Assembly: GCA_023512835.1 (NCBI GenBank)
Contig: CM042090.1
Location: 8,415,343 to 8,479,342, forward strand
DNA length: 64,000 nt
Direction of reading: 5' to 3'
Origin: Taxillus chinensis
Taxonomy: Eukaryota; Streptophyta; Magnoliopsida; Santalales; Loranthaceae
Shown piece after piece: positions 23,315 to 34,860 of the stretch; position 1 is the stretch's first letter; each line of letters opens with the position of its first letter. The notes beneath the pieces are model-generated. The model saw only the letters and a program-made list of their open reading frames with translations, was not told where the DNA came from and did not search any database. A program made the translations under genes and the position numbers.

Positions 23315-23943
23315 TGGCATGTTTGGTATGCGGGAAAGGAAAGGAATCAAATTGCATTCCTTTCCCGTGTTTGGTATGAAAATAAGGAAGGTAATAAGAT
23401 TACCATGGTAATCTTATAGTTCCCTTGCATAAGAGAACCCTTTTTTCTTTTTTACCCCTGTCTTATTCCCTCTCTTTCCACGCAAGCTTATCACCCCCTC
23501 TGTTGCACCCCCTTTTGCCCCGATCTCCCGGCCCCCACCACGCCCCGCCGCCCCATCGCACCCCCTTCCCCTTCGCCCCGATCTCGCCCCCCCCCCCCCC
23601 CGATCTCCCAGCCCCCACCTCCATCGATCTCCCCCGTCGCCTCTCCCTTGCGCCCCACCGCTGCAACCCCCCCTCCCCTCTGCGTACCTCTCCCCCGTCT
23701 GGATCCGACGGGCACAGCGTGGCAAGATCCAGTGATGAGAGAGAGTATTTTGTTTAATAAAAAAATTATTTAATAAATTTAAATGAAGGGTACTTCAGTA
23801 ATTGCTTAGTATATTACCTCAGTTATTTTTGTATACCAAACACATCAAAGGTAATCAACAAATCCATTCCATTTTCCATGTCAATGTTATTCCTTTAATG
23901 ATTCCATTCCCTCCCATTTCATTCCCACGTACCAAACGAGCTA
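23315..23943. mobile_element. PIF/Harbinger-type non-autonomous element
   Basis: It is flanked by TAA at 23312-23314 and 23944-23946. The ends TGGCATGTTTGGTATGCGGG and CCCACGTACCAAACGAGCTA are inverted repeats. They match the element at 47125-47991, which has the same TAA duplication. The interior (23455-23720) is strongly C-rich and codes for nothing recognisable; its open frames are compositional. Confidence 0.8.
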
Positions 23944-23951
23944 TAAGAGTT

Positions 23952-23990
<39 letters not shown>

Positions 23991-23995
23991 ATAGA

Positions 23996-24233
23996 GTTTT
24001 GCTACAATAAGAACATGATGCTAGCTTCTTATCGTAAGAACTTTAATCTGGACCGATAGATCTTGCAACCAACGGTCCAGATTAGACTTTCATTTAACTA
24101 TAGCTCCACTACAGTGAATCTACTACAGTTAAATGAAAGTTTAATCTGAACCGCTGAATTTTAATCTGATGGTTCAGATTAAAGGTTCTTATGATAAGAA
24201 AGTAACCTCACATCCTCTATGTAGCATGACTCT
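23996..24233. mobile_element. MITE with GCTACA..AAGAAC ends
   Basis: The left end TTTTGCTACAATAAGAACAT, followed by CTTATCGTAAGAACTTTAATCTG, is inverted at the right end (CAGATTAAAGGTTCTTATGATAAG ... ATGTAGCATGAC). An internal inverted repeat (TTTCATTTAACT / AGTTAAATGAAA) adds to the hairpin. No coding capacity. Confidence 0.65.
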
Positions 24234-24288
24234 CTCTCTCTCTCTATATATATATAGAGAGAGAGAGAGTGTTATGCTACATTAAGAA
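24228..24288. repeat. palindromic CT/TA/GA microsatellite between two element ends
   Basis: GTAGCATGACTCTCTC..., a TATATATATA centre and ...GAGAGAGTGTTATGCTAC form an almost perfect palindrome of about 60 bases. It joins the right end of one element to the left end of the next, so the two related termini lie head to head. Confidence 0.75.
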
Positions 24289-26080
24289 CCTGAGGCCAGC
24301 CTCCTTATTGTGAGAACTCACATTACAGCCGTTCAATCTGGCGTTAATAATATCCGTTGGATTAAAAATTAAAAAACGAAACAAGCGTCGCTACCCCTCT
24401 CTCGCACGATTGTCTCTTCAAGCGACAAAAAAACTAGAGCGTCTCGTTGCTGCTGCCTCCTCTGCGACCTCTCCATCTTCGCTACCTTCTCGCACATCAT
24501 CGCCTCTTCTCTCTGTCCATCGTTGCCCCTTCTCTCTGTCCATGGTTGGAACTGCTATTACACCTGCATGAATAGCATGATGTCCCGCAGGAATTATGCC
24601 TCTTAAAATACAACAACAGTTAGTGTCTTAGCCAACACAATACATAGGTCATATATAGAATAAACAATGAGAAGTTAAAGAAGGAACAATATGGTTTCCC
24701 GTAGGCTTCCTTCACTGCAACTATTGTGTCACCCATCTTGCACCTTTTTTGCCGTTCAAAGCTTGAATGCCCTAACAATTTTGAGATTGGTTCTCATCTG
24801 TATAAAGGTTCTTATTTGCAATTTACAGAACATTATATATCAAGAACTAATGAAAGCTAATAAGAACTTAAAGAAAAATCTAAATTAATTTTTTTTTGTA
24901 CACATAAGAAACACACACACATAATGTCTAAAATCAGGATCTCTATTCAGATAATCAAGAAGTGAAAAAAAATACAAAAAATCAAGATGTATAAAATATG
25001 ACGAGAAGGAGACAATTTGATAATTGTTAAACTTAAAAATTAAGAAACTAGTCTTCAACAAGCCTTGTGCCTAATGAGATTTTTACCCATGCGAAGCGAT
25101 GAAATATATAATATCATATCTAGATTACTTGCAGTTAAATATGAATTGAGACAATAGGGTGCAGTTTATTTAGAATCATCTTGAACTGTAATCATGAACT
25201 TGAAGAGGCGATCAATAAAAGCAAGTAGAAGAAGAAAAAAACAGCCTCTACTCTATTACTTCAACCCAAAAGCAAATGAACACAACACATTAAAAATAAC
25301 AACATATTATATCATAGGAAACATACAAGCAACCCAGACAAAACACAAACATAAAGCATGGAAGACCTCAACATAACATGTTTGTGGTGTATAGATATGT
25401 AATTTTGAAAATGTGACAATCAATTAGGGAATAAAATGAAATTAAAGGGAAAAAAAAAGACCTGATATTGATTGAAACATGAGTCCAGGACTGGGTGAAG
25501 ATGACATCGTCGCCATCTCTGACCGGCGTGCTCCAGCACAAGTGCACAACAACTGACACCCCCTTGCAGTTTTCGTTCCTGGGCTGTTGCAGCTTTTCCC
25601 GATTTGAAGCAGCCGGGTGTGTCAATTCGAAACGCACCGCTTCCTCCCCCGAAACGGAAGGAGGAGGAGGAGGAACAGAGCGTTGACGAACACAGAGACG
25701 AGGCCCTTCAGTGAGCGCGGGGACAAGAGAGCACTGATGCGGCCGCTGGCCCCGGACGTCAGAATCAGCAGAATCTTCTCCGCTGGTTCGATTGTCGTAT
25801 CCGATCGCGACGGCGAGGTGGAGCTAACGAAGAGACGAAGATGGAGAGACGGAGAGACGAAGAGGCAGAGGAGAGACAAAGATGGAGAGACGGTCGCAGA
25901 GGAGGCGGCGGCGGCAGCAACGAGACAGTCCAGTATTTTTTTTTTTGTCGCTCGAAGAGACGATCGCGCGAGAGAGGGGTAGCGACGCTCGCTTCGTTTT
26001 TTAATTTTTAATCCAACGAATGTTATTAACGCATATCGGATGGCAGTGATATGAGTTCTCGCTTCGTTCTCAATGTTGCA
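24274..26080. mobile_element. 1.8-kb long-TIR element with captured gene fragments
   Basis: The left ~190 bases (GAGAACTCACATTACAG ... GTTGGATTAAAAATTAAAAA ... GTCGCTACCCCTCTCTCGC ... TCTCCATCTTCG) are matched in reverse complement at about 25880-26080. The outermost bases (GCTACATTAAGAAC) match the neighbouring MITE. There is no transposase. The interior contains an L14-like fragment (24695-24772) and, on the - strand at 25518-25460, a possible first exon (ATGGCGACGATGTCATC ... ending before GTC). The long TIRs with cargo recall Pack-MULEs. Confidence 0.7.
24695..24772 (-). pseudogene. captured fragment of mitochondrial-type ribosomal protein L14
   Basis: On the - strand the frame reads IQALNGKKGAR, then after a one-base loss GDTIVA and VKEA. 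These are the core residues of plant mitochondrial uL14 (HUELLENLOS-like), a protein of the large mitoribosomal subunit. Only about 26 codons remain, preceded by an AG that could be the old acceptor site. A second piece at 24545-24610 (IIPAGHHAIHAG frame) might be a diverged neighbouring exon, but I cannot support that. It lies inside the long-TIR element. Confidence 0.65.
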
Positions 26081-26298
26081 ACTCTTGGCAAGTATGGAAA
26101 AGGTAAGAAAATTTTAAATGTTATGGAAAAGACACGGAATTTTCCTTTTCCTCTATTTGGCAAAGACGGGAAATGTAAATTAACACGGAAAACTACTATC
26201 GAGGACGATGCAACGTTCCCCTTAGTTAATTGGCGTGAAGAGACAGAAAATGTACAGTAATAGTATTTTTCCATTTTACCCCTCAACATAGCTTTCAA

Positions 26299-26896
26299 TA
26301 GGGGGTGTAACTGTAAATCGTCAAATCGCCGAAACCGGTCCAAACCGATCCGCCGAAACTGCCAATTTATCAAACCGTTGAAACCGAATAAGAATCGGTT
26401 TGGTTTGGTTTGAAACCGAATAATATATTGATTTGGTTTGGTTTGAGATGTTAAAACCGTGGTTTAAACCAAACCGAATCAAATAATGTTGTTATTTACT
26501 TATTTTATATTTTTATTTTATATTTTGATTTATTTATTTAAGATTGTTTGTTAGTACTTGATATGTTATATTTGTGAATTATATTATTAAATTTTGAGAC
26601 TTATAATTATAAATTTAATAAATATTGATATGCTTACACACTATTTTTTTTATTTTACATCATTTTAATTTTAAGAATTCAAAATTTTTGGAACTAAACC
26701 GACTCAAATCGATCCAAACTGATAATAATCCAAACCGCCGGTTCAAACCGAACCAAACCAAATCGAATCAGTTTGGTTTGGTTTGGTTTGGTCCAAGCAA
26801 CAGGTTTGGTTTGGTTTGATTTTTTCCAAACCGAAACACATCAAATTGGTTTGAAAAATGGCTTAAACCAATCCAAACCGAACCGATTTCACCCCT
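26299..26896. mobile_element. AACCG/TTTGG-rich element with a 9-bp target duplication
   Basis: AGCTTTCAA occurs at 26290-26298 and 26897-26905. The ends AGGGGGTG and CACCCCT are inverted. The interior is built from variants of TTTGGTTTGG and CCAAACCGAA in both orientations around an AT-rich core (26480-26690). A 9-bp duplication points to the Mutator superfamily. No coding capacity. Confidence 0.8.
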
Positions 26897-26905
26897 AGCT
26901 TTCAA

Positions 26906-28190
26906 CACATATTTCATAAGGTTAAATTGATATTTTCATACTATTATTGATTTTTTAAATTTATTTATTTCCCAATAAAATTTTAAAATACTATTTTTTA
27001 CACCTATTTTCCACTCCAATCAAACAATTTTTTCCACCCTTTTTCTTTCCACCTATTCTCTTTCTACCATTTTTCCACCTCAAATTACCAAGCATAAAGA
27101 GAGAAGCTTTTTTTTTTTCTAACCCTCATATCCCATTTAAATAAATCTGAAGGTTGTAATTAAATATCTAATATTTCAAAATACACTTATCAAAAAAACC
27201 CCTCATTTTCCCGAACGCAGCACGCGCCCTGATTCCCATAACCCTCCCTCCCTCCCTCCCTCTTTTCTGGTATTAGATTGCTGGAAATTTAATACTGCTG
27301 TGGTATTAGATTGTTGGAAATTAGATTGCTGAAACTTTTAATACGCGGACACTCGTGTGGTATTAGATTGCTGGAAATTTTCTGGTACTGTCACTTTTAA
27401 AGAGTCTTAAACTATTGGTGTTTTAGAGGTTGGGTATGACAAATCGGATCTACCTATTGGACTGCAATTCACATGGAGGTTGTGGGCGGAATCATTACTT
27501 ATCCGGATAGCTTCTGCAGTGCAGGTAGATACATATCCAGAGTATGGCTGTAAAATGAGATTTGCGTAATAGGATGTTTAAAACAGGCAAATCAAATAAA
27601 AAAATTAAAATTTATGGCTGGAAAATGATATGGCTGTCTTTATGGCGGGAGTAATAATAATCCCCATGAGATGGTATGGCTGTATTTAAATTTATGGCTT
27701 TATTGAAGAAAACGAGAGAGACGATGAGAAGAGCGGCAAGAGAGACAAGCAGAGAGAGAGCAGACGCGTGCTTCACGTACCTCACAAAATTATTTAATCT
27801 GCATTGCAATTATTGAGTTTGTAGATATCATACTGAGTAAGAACATGAGCAATAAGATGAACGGATCAGTGAATGGAGAAGATGAAAAGAGTTGTTATTA
27901 TTGATTGTTGGTCCCGTATACTACAGTTCGTCAACTAAATTATATACGGGAATTACAATATATCTCTATCAATTGTCCATTTTACCCTAATAGAATCGAT
28001 TCACACACCTATTAATTATATATTGTGGAGTGTAGCGTGATTGACGGATCGCAGTTGCAATCAAAATTATATGGTCATATAATTGCAGTTTCGCCTATTA
28101 CCTGCTTTTCTATTTATCAACGCTACGTAGAATTATAATAAATAGAAACGTAGAGCGGAACTTCTTCTACTCGTTCTTCTTCTTCTTCTT
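26906..28190. other. intergenic region without recognised genes
   Basis: It includes T-rich sequence that may be the right half of an older element interrupted by 26299-26896 and a CCCT microsatellite near 27240. A short direct repeat (GGTATTAGATTGCTGGAAAT and variants) occurs three times at 27268-27385. A short hydrophobic - strand frame (27612-27809) is unsupported. Confidence 0.45.
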
Positions 28191-28191
28191 T

Positions 28192-28876
28192 TTATTCGGG
28201 GTCAAATATGGAAATATCATCGATATCGACATGAGGAATGAACTTGACTTTGGGCCAATATCGTCCTGTATCCTTTGCGAATTCGGTAGCCAATAGCGGA
28301 CAACCATCGATTATTAAACCGAGAAGCGATGGAGGCAGCAACTGGTCTGGGATGGATGTCAAACCTGGGCAATGCCAGATCCGTAGCTTTTGGAGAGAGG
28401 TGAGGTTTTGAAAGGCCTCCGGGGACAACTTTTTGAAATGCTCTATACATAGAGTAGTTAAGGAGGAAGGCAACGGAACACTGAAGAGCTGCTCTTCGTC
28501 ATGGCCGCCAATGTGAAGCCCTTGTAAGTTGGGGGGGAGTGAGTTTGGGCCACCCTGTTGAATGGAAAGGAGGCCTGCAGGCCAATCAACAATCCGCAAA
28601 TATTCAAGAGCGGAGAGATGGTGGATGGAGATGGACAGTAACCCCAGATTCTCGCAGCTTTCTATCGATAGAGACCTGAGGCGAGGGTGTAAACCATCCG
28701 GCAGGGATTTTAGTTTTGGTCAATCGACTATTTCTACTGAAGCAAAAGCGGTGGTGCCTATAAACGACTCCAGATTCTTACACCTCCATACAGACAGGCT
28801 TGTAAACCTGTGGGGTAGAGGCATTCCATTACCACCCATGGAGGATGATGATGATGATAGGCACTTGAGCACTTGA
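28192..28876 (-). pseudogene. orphan LRR C-terminus of an NLR
   Basis: The - strand encodes the last LRRs, including LSISIHHLSALEYLRIVDWP, FSVPLPSSLTTLCIEHFKKL, one CPGLTSIPDQLLPPS repeat and the CPLLATEFAKDTGRYWPKV terminus, then a stop. Bases 28330-28560 are nearly identical to the matching part of NLR-C. Everything upstream is absent: the homology stops at a GAT-repeat/GGCACTTGA duplication near 28860. It has only one copy of the 24-residue terminal LRR. It is probably a deletion remnant of another NLR. Confidence 0.88.
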
Positions 28877-28879
28877 TAG

Positions 28880-29980
28880 GCACTTATGCCTCTACAGAGG
28901 TATATTGATTACTCTCATATCTCAGGTTTAGATTGATTCTCTCGATCAAATTTACAGTGTTATCCTTTAGCACGTACGCTAGGTCCAGCCACACCGCCCT
29001 CGTTGTTGTCGCCGCAGCCGCCTCCTCCTCGATCGACAATGGCGGCATTGACATCGACGAAGTGTTTGTTTGCTGCTAGTCCTTGAATGGCATCGCCGTA
29101 CGCGTCGTCAAGGATTCGGATTTGGAGGAGGGCGTGAGGGGGGCGATCCCAGACCAGAGTTGGGTTATTGGGTTGAGGAAGATCAGCGAGTGGGAGGAGC
29201 CGGCGATGAGCAGGCCGGCGAGATGGCAGATTTGCAGGGCCTCACCAAAGGCCAAGCGCCGGGCTTTAAAGGCACCTGAAGGCGCCCTGTTAGAGCCCCT
29301 GAGGCGGGTGGTTTGGGATTCCAATCAGCACTCGGGGAGGACCAAGTACCTGCTAGCGAGTTTTCATCAACGTGGACTCCCTTGCGGGGAACAGGGGCGG
29401 GATGGAATGGTGACCGAGGATGGACGGTGAGCGAGGAAGCTACTGGCATGGCGGTGCCGCCACTGAGATGGATTTCGGACTAGCAATCTAGTGGTGATGG
29501 GAAGGGAAAGAAGAAGAGGGCGTGGAGGTGCAGGGCTTATTGGGAGTGCTTGGCTTTGTTTGGAAGGCTGAGAGATGAGGGAGTAGCTGTGCACCAGTGG
29601 TGGGGGTGAGCTATTAATCTGTCATTAACGAGTTGCATCCGTTGAGGTCGTGTGTCTCTTCTCTTCTCTTTTGTTTTGTGCATCCGTTGAGCTATTGATT
29701 CCTTTCCGGTGCTCTTTCCCTTGACTTGTTTGATGAAATGCCTCAACGGGTCTATTTCCTTTCCGCCCACAGTGTCTCCCCCTGCCCCAATAGATACATT
29801 TTTTTAAATATTTTATTTAATAAAATTTAATAATTATAAGAATATTTTAGTAATTGTCTTAATACATTATCTTGTATATCAAATAAGGGCAAGTTAATAT
29901 TTTAGTAATTGTTTCCCATGTCAATTTCATTCTTTTAATAATTCCATTCCCTCCAATTTTATCCCCGCGTACCAAACAAG
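28880..29980. mobile_element. GC-rich block ending in a PIF-type terminus (left end not found)
   Basis: 29790-29980 matches the right part of the PIF-type elements (TTTAGTAATTG, CCCATGTCAATTTCATTC, CCCGCGTACCAAACAAGCTA). It abuts the left edge of duplicated unit C. The preceding GC-rich part (28975-29780) has open frames on both strands, one vaguely F-box-like on the - strand (29324-29076). No left TIR was seen, so this may be a truncated, gene-carrying relative. Confidence 0.5.
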
Positions 29981-32030
29981 CTAGTAGTACACAAAGGTTG
30001 CATAGTAAGACTGTAAGAAAACTTTATATATTAGAGCTAGATAGTTAAGGCACATTAATATATATTAGAGTTGGATAGTTATAGATTATATATTTTATTT
30101 GCATTTTATGTGTCATAGCTATATATGAAAATGTAAAATAGACATTGTATGCATAATAATATAATAAAAATAGTTAGTTTAAGAATTAGGGTTTTTATAC
30201 ACAAGTTAGGTTTTTTTTGGTTTATATATATGTATATGTATATATGTATGATGCGTTTTCCCTACGGACTATACATTAAAGTGCAAAATGAACAAGGTCT
30301 GTAAACCTCATGATGTTATTTAGGCTAATGTAAGTACTAATTTACAATGTCTTTATTTACTTATATATATATATATATAAATGAAATTAGGGTTGTTCAT
30401 TTTAGCCAATTCGGGTTTAACACTTGCTTGTCCCAAAATTTTGATTTTTTTTTAGCTTGAGTCAGTTGATTGCTAAATCAATATCAGAGCCGTGCTACAT
30501 ATATACCCGTACTACAAATAATAAAATGTTACAGTGTGCCCTATAGCATACTACTTACTATTTCACGATTTTCAATACACTGCATCGAGGCGTACCTATA
30601 CTATTTCATCTTGTATAATGTCATATTTCATTAAAGTATTCACGGTGTAATAGCTAAATGTTTCAATAAATTTGCCTATATAAAATCTAGCCAATGCTTC
30701 AAAGTTTGATATTTAATAAAATTTTTAGTCAATACACATATCTCGAGCTAAATTTGTGATCAATATTATTCCATGTATGCAAATTTATTGAAACATTTAA
30801 CTATTACACAGTGAGTGCTCTTACTCACTTTATGACTCATCCCTTTTTTCCTCAAATCATTTGTTTTTTTCCCCTCTTATCATTCAATGATATAATCAGG
30901 GTGCTAAATAAAATTATAATATGAGTTGTTTAATCAAAATCAAACGATCATTATTAATTTATTATAATTGTGCTTAGTATATTGTTTTTCTATTTATTAA
31001 TTATATGTATACAATTTTGATAAATAGAAAAGAAGAGTGGACTATAATTACAATCATTTGATTGTGATTGAATGATTATAATCATAGTTATATATATATT
31101 ATTTATTTTAAATATGATAAGTTTATTTAGAATATGAATATTTATTATCTTTTTTAAATTTACTTATTTAAAAGTTCGATATGTACATACATTTTATGAA
31201 ATTCTTGCTCCTATCAGAAATAGGAATGAGTAGGACTTTAAACGAGTTGAGTCGAACAATAAGGTGTTCGAGCTAGGTTTAGTATTATTTTTTAACGAAC
31301 CAAGCCGAACGTGAACACTAAAGTACTGTGTTCATGTTCGTTCGTTAGTGTTCACGAACATTATTCATGAATACACTGACATACTTGTTCGTGGACATTA
31401 CATTTTTACTTTATTCAAAAACTAAAGATATTTGTTCTTTTAATTATTCGTAAACTAAAACACATAATTATCTAAAATTTATAAACAAATTAATTTGTTC
31501 GTTCGTTTTTTGCGAAATCAAAAGGTTTTACGTCCATTGATAATTTGTGAACTAAAATACTAATTATTCAAAAATTAAAAATAAAAATGCTTGTTTATTT
31601 ATTTGTGAATTCAATTCTTTAATTCGCTTGTTCGTTTGTCCATAAATAACTAGTCGTGAACATTTGTTAATGAATGTAATTATTGAAGTTCTCAAATATT
31701 ATTCGTGAATGCATATTCACAAATATAATTAGTGAATGCATGTTCGTAAACATAAATGGGCCTTGTTCATGTTGTTTATTTATATTCATGAATATTTTTT
31801 TTAATCGTACATCAATTCTTTTTAAACAAACAAACATAAACAATATTTGATGGAACCGAATATTAATTTGTTTGTCAATTTTTGATTTATATGCAAAAAT
31901 CAAAAACAAGTTTAATTTGTCAAATATTAATTTGTTTGTCAATGTTTGTGAATTTTCAATTTTTGGTTAATTTGCTTTCACTTGTTTCGTATTCATTCCA
32001 TGAAATCCTCATGTGGAGATGGTTTTTTCT
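29981..32030. repeat. AT-rich arm of duplicated unit C
   Basis: It starts GTAGTACACAAAGG like unit B at 15763 and runs without the gypsy or PIF insertions of A and D. It gives the empty sites for both (about 30596 and 31260). No genes. Confidence 0.85.
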
Positions 32031-32060
32031 CTCAGTTAAATATATTAATTTGGACAACAC

Positions 32061-32551
32061 ATGCATTTCCATCTTTTTTCAAAAAGAAAAACGAAAAGAG
32101 AGATAGGAAAAAGTTTGAAACAATTAATTTCAACAGAGGCGGAAATGATAGTTGAGGAAGCAGATGATATTGCAGAAGTGGTGGAGAAGGTAGCCACAGT
32201 GGCAGAGAAGGTAAGTGCTGACGTGGCAGATGGACTTCCTGAGAAGGGAAAGCTCAAGGATGCTGTCATGTTTGTTGAAAGCGTTTCCAAAGAGACAGCT
32301 AAAGACGCCCAGCTCACCAAACAATTCATTCACAAGGTATGTAGATACCTAAAAATTCATTAGGTATCTATATATATATAAACACACACTATATAATTTC
32401 TTAAATTTAATATTTTAAAAAAACTGGTGGATTGTGTTTACTAAATTTGTATACATAGGTTGAGGACATGAAGCAAGATTTGGACGACCTCCGGAGCATT
32501 ATGGGTGAGCCCTTCATCCACAAGACAACAAAGAACGAATCTACAAACTGA
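32061..32551 (+). CDS. small acidic two-exon hypothetical protein, copy C
   Basis: Exon 1 is 32061-32336 and exon 2 is 32459-32551, with GTATGT..ATAG intron borders and conserved phase; the product has 122 residues. This is the most complete copy: it keeps the DGLPEKGKLKDAV turn and ends KTTKNESTN. The two long amphipathic helices and a third short one suggest a helical-bundle protein. No signal or transit peptide and no membrane segment. The ATG at 32061 lies in a pyrimidine/AAAAAG stretch that could instead be a splice acceptor region, so a lost or distant first exon is possible. Function unknown. Confidence 0.55.
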
Positions 32552-33376
32552 AAGGTGTCCATCAAGGCTACTACGCCAGCGTGAAGGCACTCTCTCAATA
32601 ATTATATATGCAAGAAGAATATAAAGGAAATAGCCAAAGCTAATGATTACTGTACAAACTAGAAGCGTAGGCATGTATGGGTGTCATTAACCATCTATCA
32701 GTGGGAAATGATGCAAATATGAAAGTTCATTGAAAAAAAAGAAAAGAAAATGGGATGGACATAAATAAATTGCAAGAATTAGGCAATGATTTAAACTTTT
32801 AACTAATCAAGAAATAAAAGAAATATTTCTTATATTTTCACAATTCAATTCAATTCAATCCCATCACCAACAATTTCTTACTACCCTGGAAATATCAGTA
32901 ACAACCGACTTGTAATTAACTTCAGAAAATTCGAGGATGTCATAATAAATTATATCGACGGAATTTTTGGGAAGTCCAAGTTGTGGAGCTAGTGGGGAAT
33001 TAATCCTGTTGTGTTTGTACCGAAGGCACAGATTTGACTTTTTAATTTGTGCATCGCTGAAAAATATAATTTTGAATGTGGTCACGATGAACAGGGGGCA
33101 TAAATATTACATACATAATGATATAACAACCTATATATCTATATCTATGGAGTTTTTCAAGGAAAAATTTAAATGGTAAACCAAGAAAATGGAAACAAGA
33201 AAAGAAAGGCCTATAAAATCTGTGAGTCTATGGAAAATCTTGTATTTATTTATGTATTAATTTATTGTGTGAGGGTGGGGAGGGAGGAAGAAGAAACTAG
33301 AAAGTGAGGAAGGAAAACAAAACTGTAAGCATTAATATAATACTTCTGGTTGGCAGCATTAATGAAAATCAAATGA
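32552..33376. other. spacer of unit C
   Basis: It is collinear with 5112-6020 and 49249-49980. AT-rich, with no recognised gene. Confidence 0.5.
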
Positions 33377-33799
33377 TTAGAACGTCCGCAAATATTTTAC
33401 AAATTCCATTTTGAGCCCATTAAAAATTTTCACACCGAAACGCCCTGCGTGTGATTCGAAATCGGTATTTATTTTATCAATTACGTGGTGCAAAAATACT
33501 GAGTAGCAAGCAACGTCGCGTAAGGGTCTGGGGCGATGAATTTTCATCGGGTCATCAGTTTGCACCATGGAAGCCACTTCGTTGTCTCGAGTTGTTACTA
33601 TAATTTTGCTCCCCGGTGCTCCGACTCGAAATGGGGATCGAAGAGGGGCCCAATCATCAAAGTAGTTCCTGGTCCACACATCGTCCAATACAAGTAGGAA
33701 CCTTCTTCCTCCTACTACTTCCTTGAGGTCAGACTGAAGTTGATTCAGTCCGCTGGAATCGGAGGCTCGGGAAGTGAATGGCTCAAGAATATCCCTCAT
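33377..33799 (-). pseudogene. NBS relic of an NLR, unit C
   Basis: It runs open from MRDI through kinase-2 (FLLVLDDVW), RNBS-B (KIIVTTRD) and PMKIHRP to VIDKINTDFE, then jumps by deletion to FNGLKMEF and KYLRTF. It lacks the 25-base deletion of A and D and is open for 140 codons, but has no P-loop, GLPL or MHD. It could at most make a non-functional NBS fragment. Confidence 0.87.
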
Positions 33800-33818
33800 G
33801 ATGCGACTTGCATGATGC

Positions 33819-33844
33819 GACTAATAGACTGAAGTCTATTAGTC
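33819..33844. repeat. 11-bp stem-loop at the relic breakpoint, unit C
   Basis: Identical in sequence to the copies in A and B. Confidence 0.8.
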
Positions 33845-34504
33845 ATTTGGGTAAATGGATTGTGCAGGAAAGGAGGCCGGCCAGATTTTTCTCTGCTAGC
33901 ATAGATGTGTTTTATTTATTTATTTATTTATTGTTGCTGCTCTACTTGCATTTGGGGCATTTTGCCTGCTAATTCTTCTAACTGGCCAATATTTCAACTT
34001 GGAAAGGGAAGTTGGAAAATGTTTGAGAATTCTAGCTACCTTAAATATCAAAATATATTCGTTTGTAACAGAAGGTGCTTTTGTCTGGATGGTATTTGTT
34101 GTTTTTTTTGTTGTTCTGCTGTGGCTTGCAGATTTTGGTGGGCAGATTGCTCACTGCCTGATCTGTGTTGGAAGCATTTAATAGTTTTTAGGAGGTGCAA
34201 CTTCCCCAGGCTGCTGTATACCGATTCATGGAGCTTCTTTATTTCCACCTCTGCAGGATTTAGAAATAACCTTGCCTGATTTATGCAGTTATTTTGCAAA
34301 AGCTAGGCTTCTTTTGATTTTGCAGCAGAAACAAAAGCTCCTCGTGCTTTTGTAGATTTTCGATGCCGCAACAATAACAAAGCTTGATTAAATGAAAAAG
34401 AAACAGTAGAAATAAAACAAGCCCACTGCTATTTCCCTTCCATTTTCTCTAGCCAGTACTTACAATCTGTCCATTATAAAATAAACCCACAACTATTTCT
34501 TACA

Positions 34505-34860
34505 GTAGTTTTAATTACATCCTTCGCTAAGCTTTGGTGCCAAGCTAGTAGCTCTAGCATTTATACAAATCTCGTGAAAATGGTTTTCAATCTTTGCCTG
34601 ATACAAACTCTTCCACGTTCCCATCCACCTCCACTGAGCTGCATCCTAGGGTCTTCTTCATGCTCATGCTTCTTATGAGTTTCCTCATCTCTGCAACCCC
34701 ATTCCACATCCCAAGGCCTGCAAAAATATTTGAAAGCAACACAAAATTGCCTGTCATCTGGCTCAAGCTGTTGGAGGTAGTCCATTGCAGCCAAGGCAAT
34801 TACAAGATCTCTATGCGCCCTGCAATGAAGAACCCCAAATTGCAGCATCAAGTTAATACG
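34505..34860 (-). pseudogene. PPR protein C-terminal relic, unit C
   Basis: The - strand frame 34799-34587 encodes a typical PPR E motif (NFVLLSNIFAGLGMWNGVAE then LGCSSVEVDGNVEEFVSGKD). The C-terminus HFHEICINARATSLAPKLSE follows to about 34510 after a frame change. The upstream PPR array is missing. This copy shows most clearly what the unit A relic was: the end of an organellar RNA-binding PLS-class PPR protein. Confidence 0.87.

Noticed and set aside
23414..23757. Proline- and glycine-rich frames inside the PIF-type element (also 47341-47795)
   Set aside because: Produced by strong C-rich composition, open in several frames at once, with no recognisable domain.
24457..24620. Possible additional L14 exon (IIPAGHHAIHAG frame)
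   Set aside because: Similarity to the expected next L14 segment is too weak to support without a search.
25617..25982. Basic + strand frame and hydrophobic - strand frame (25622-25879)
   Set aside because: GC-rich subterminal sequence of the long-TIR element; partly the TIR itself and no family resemblance.
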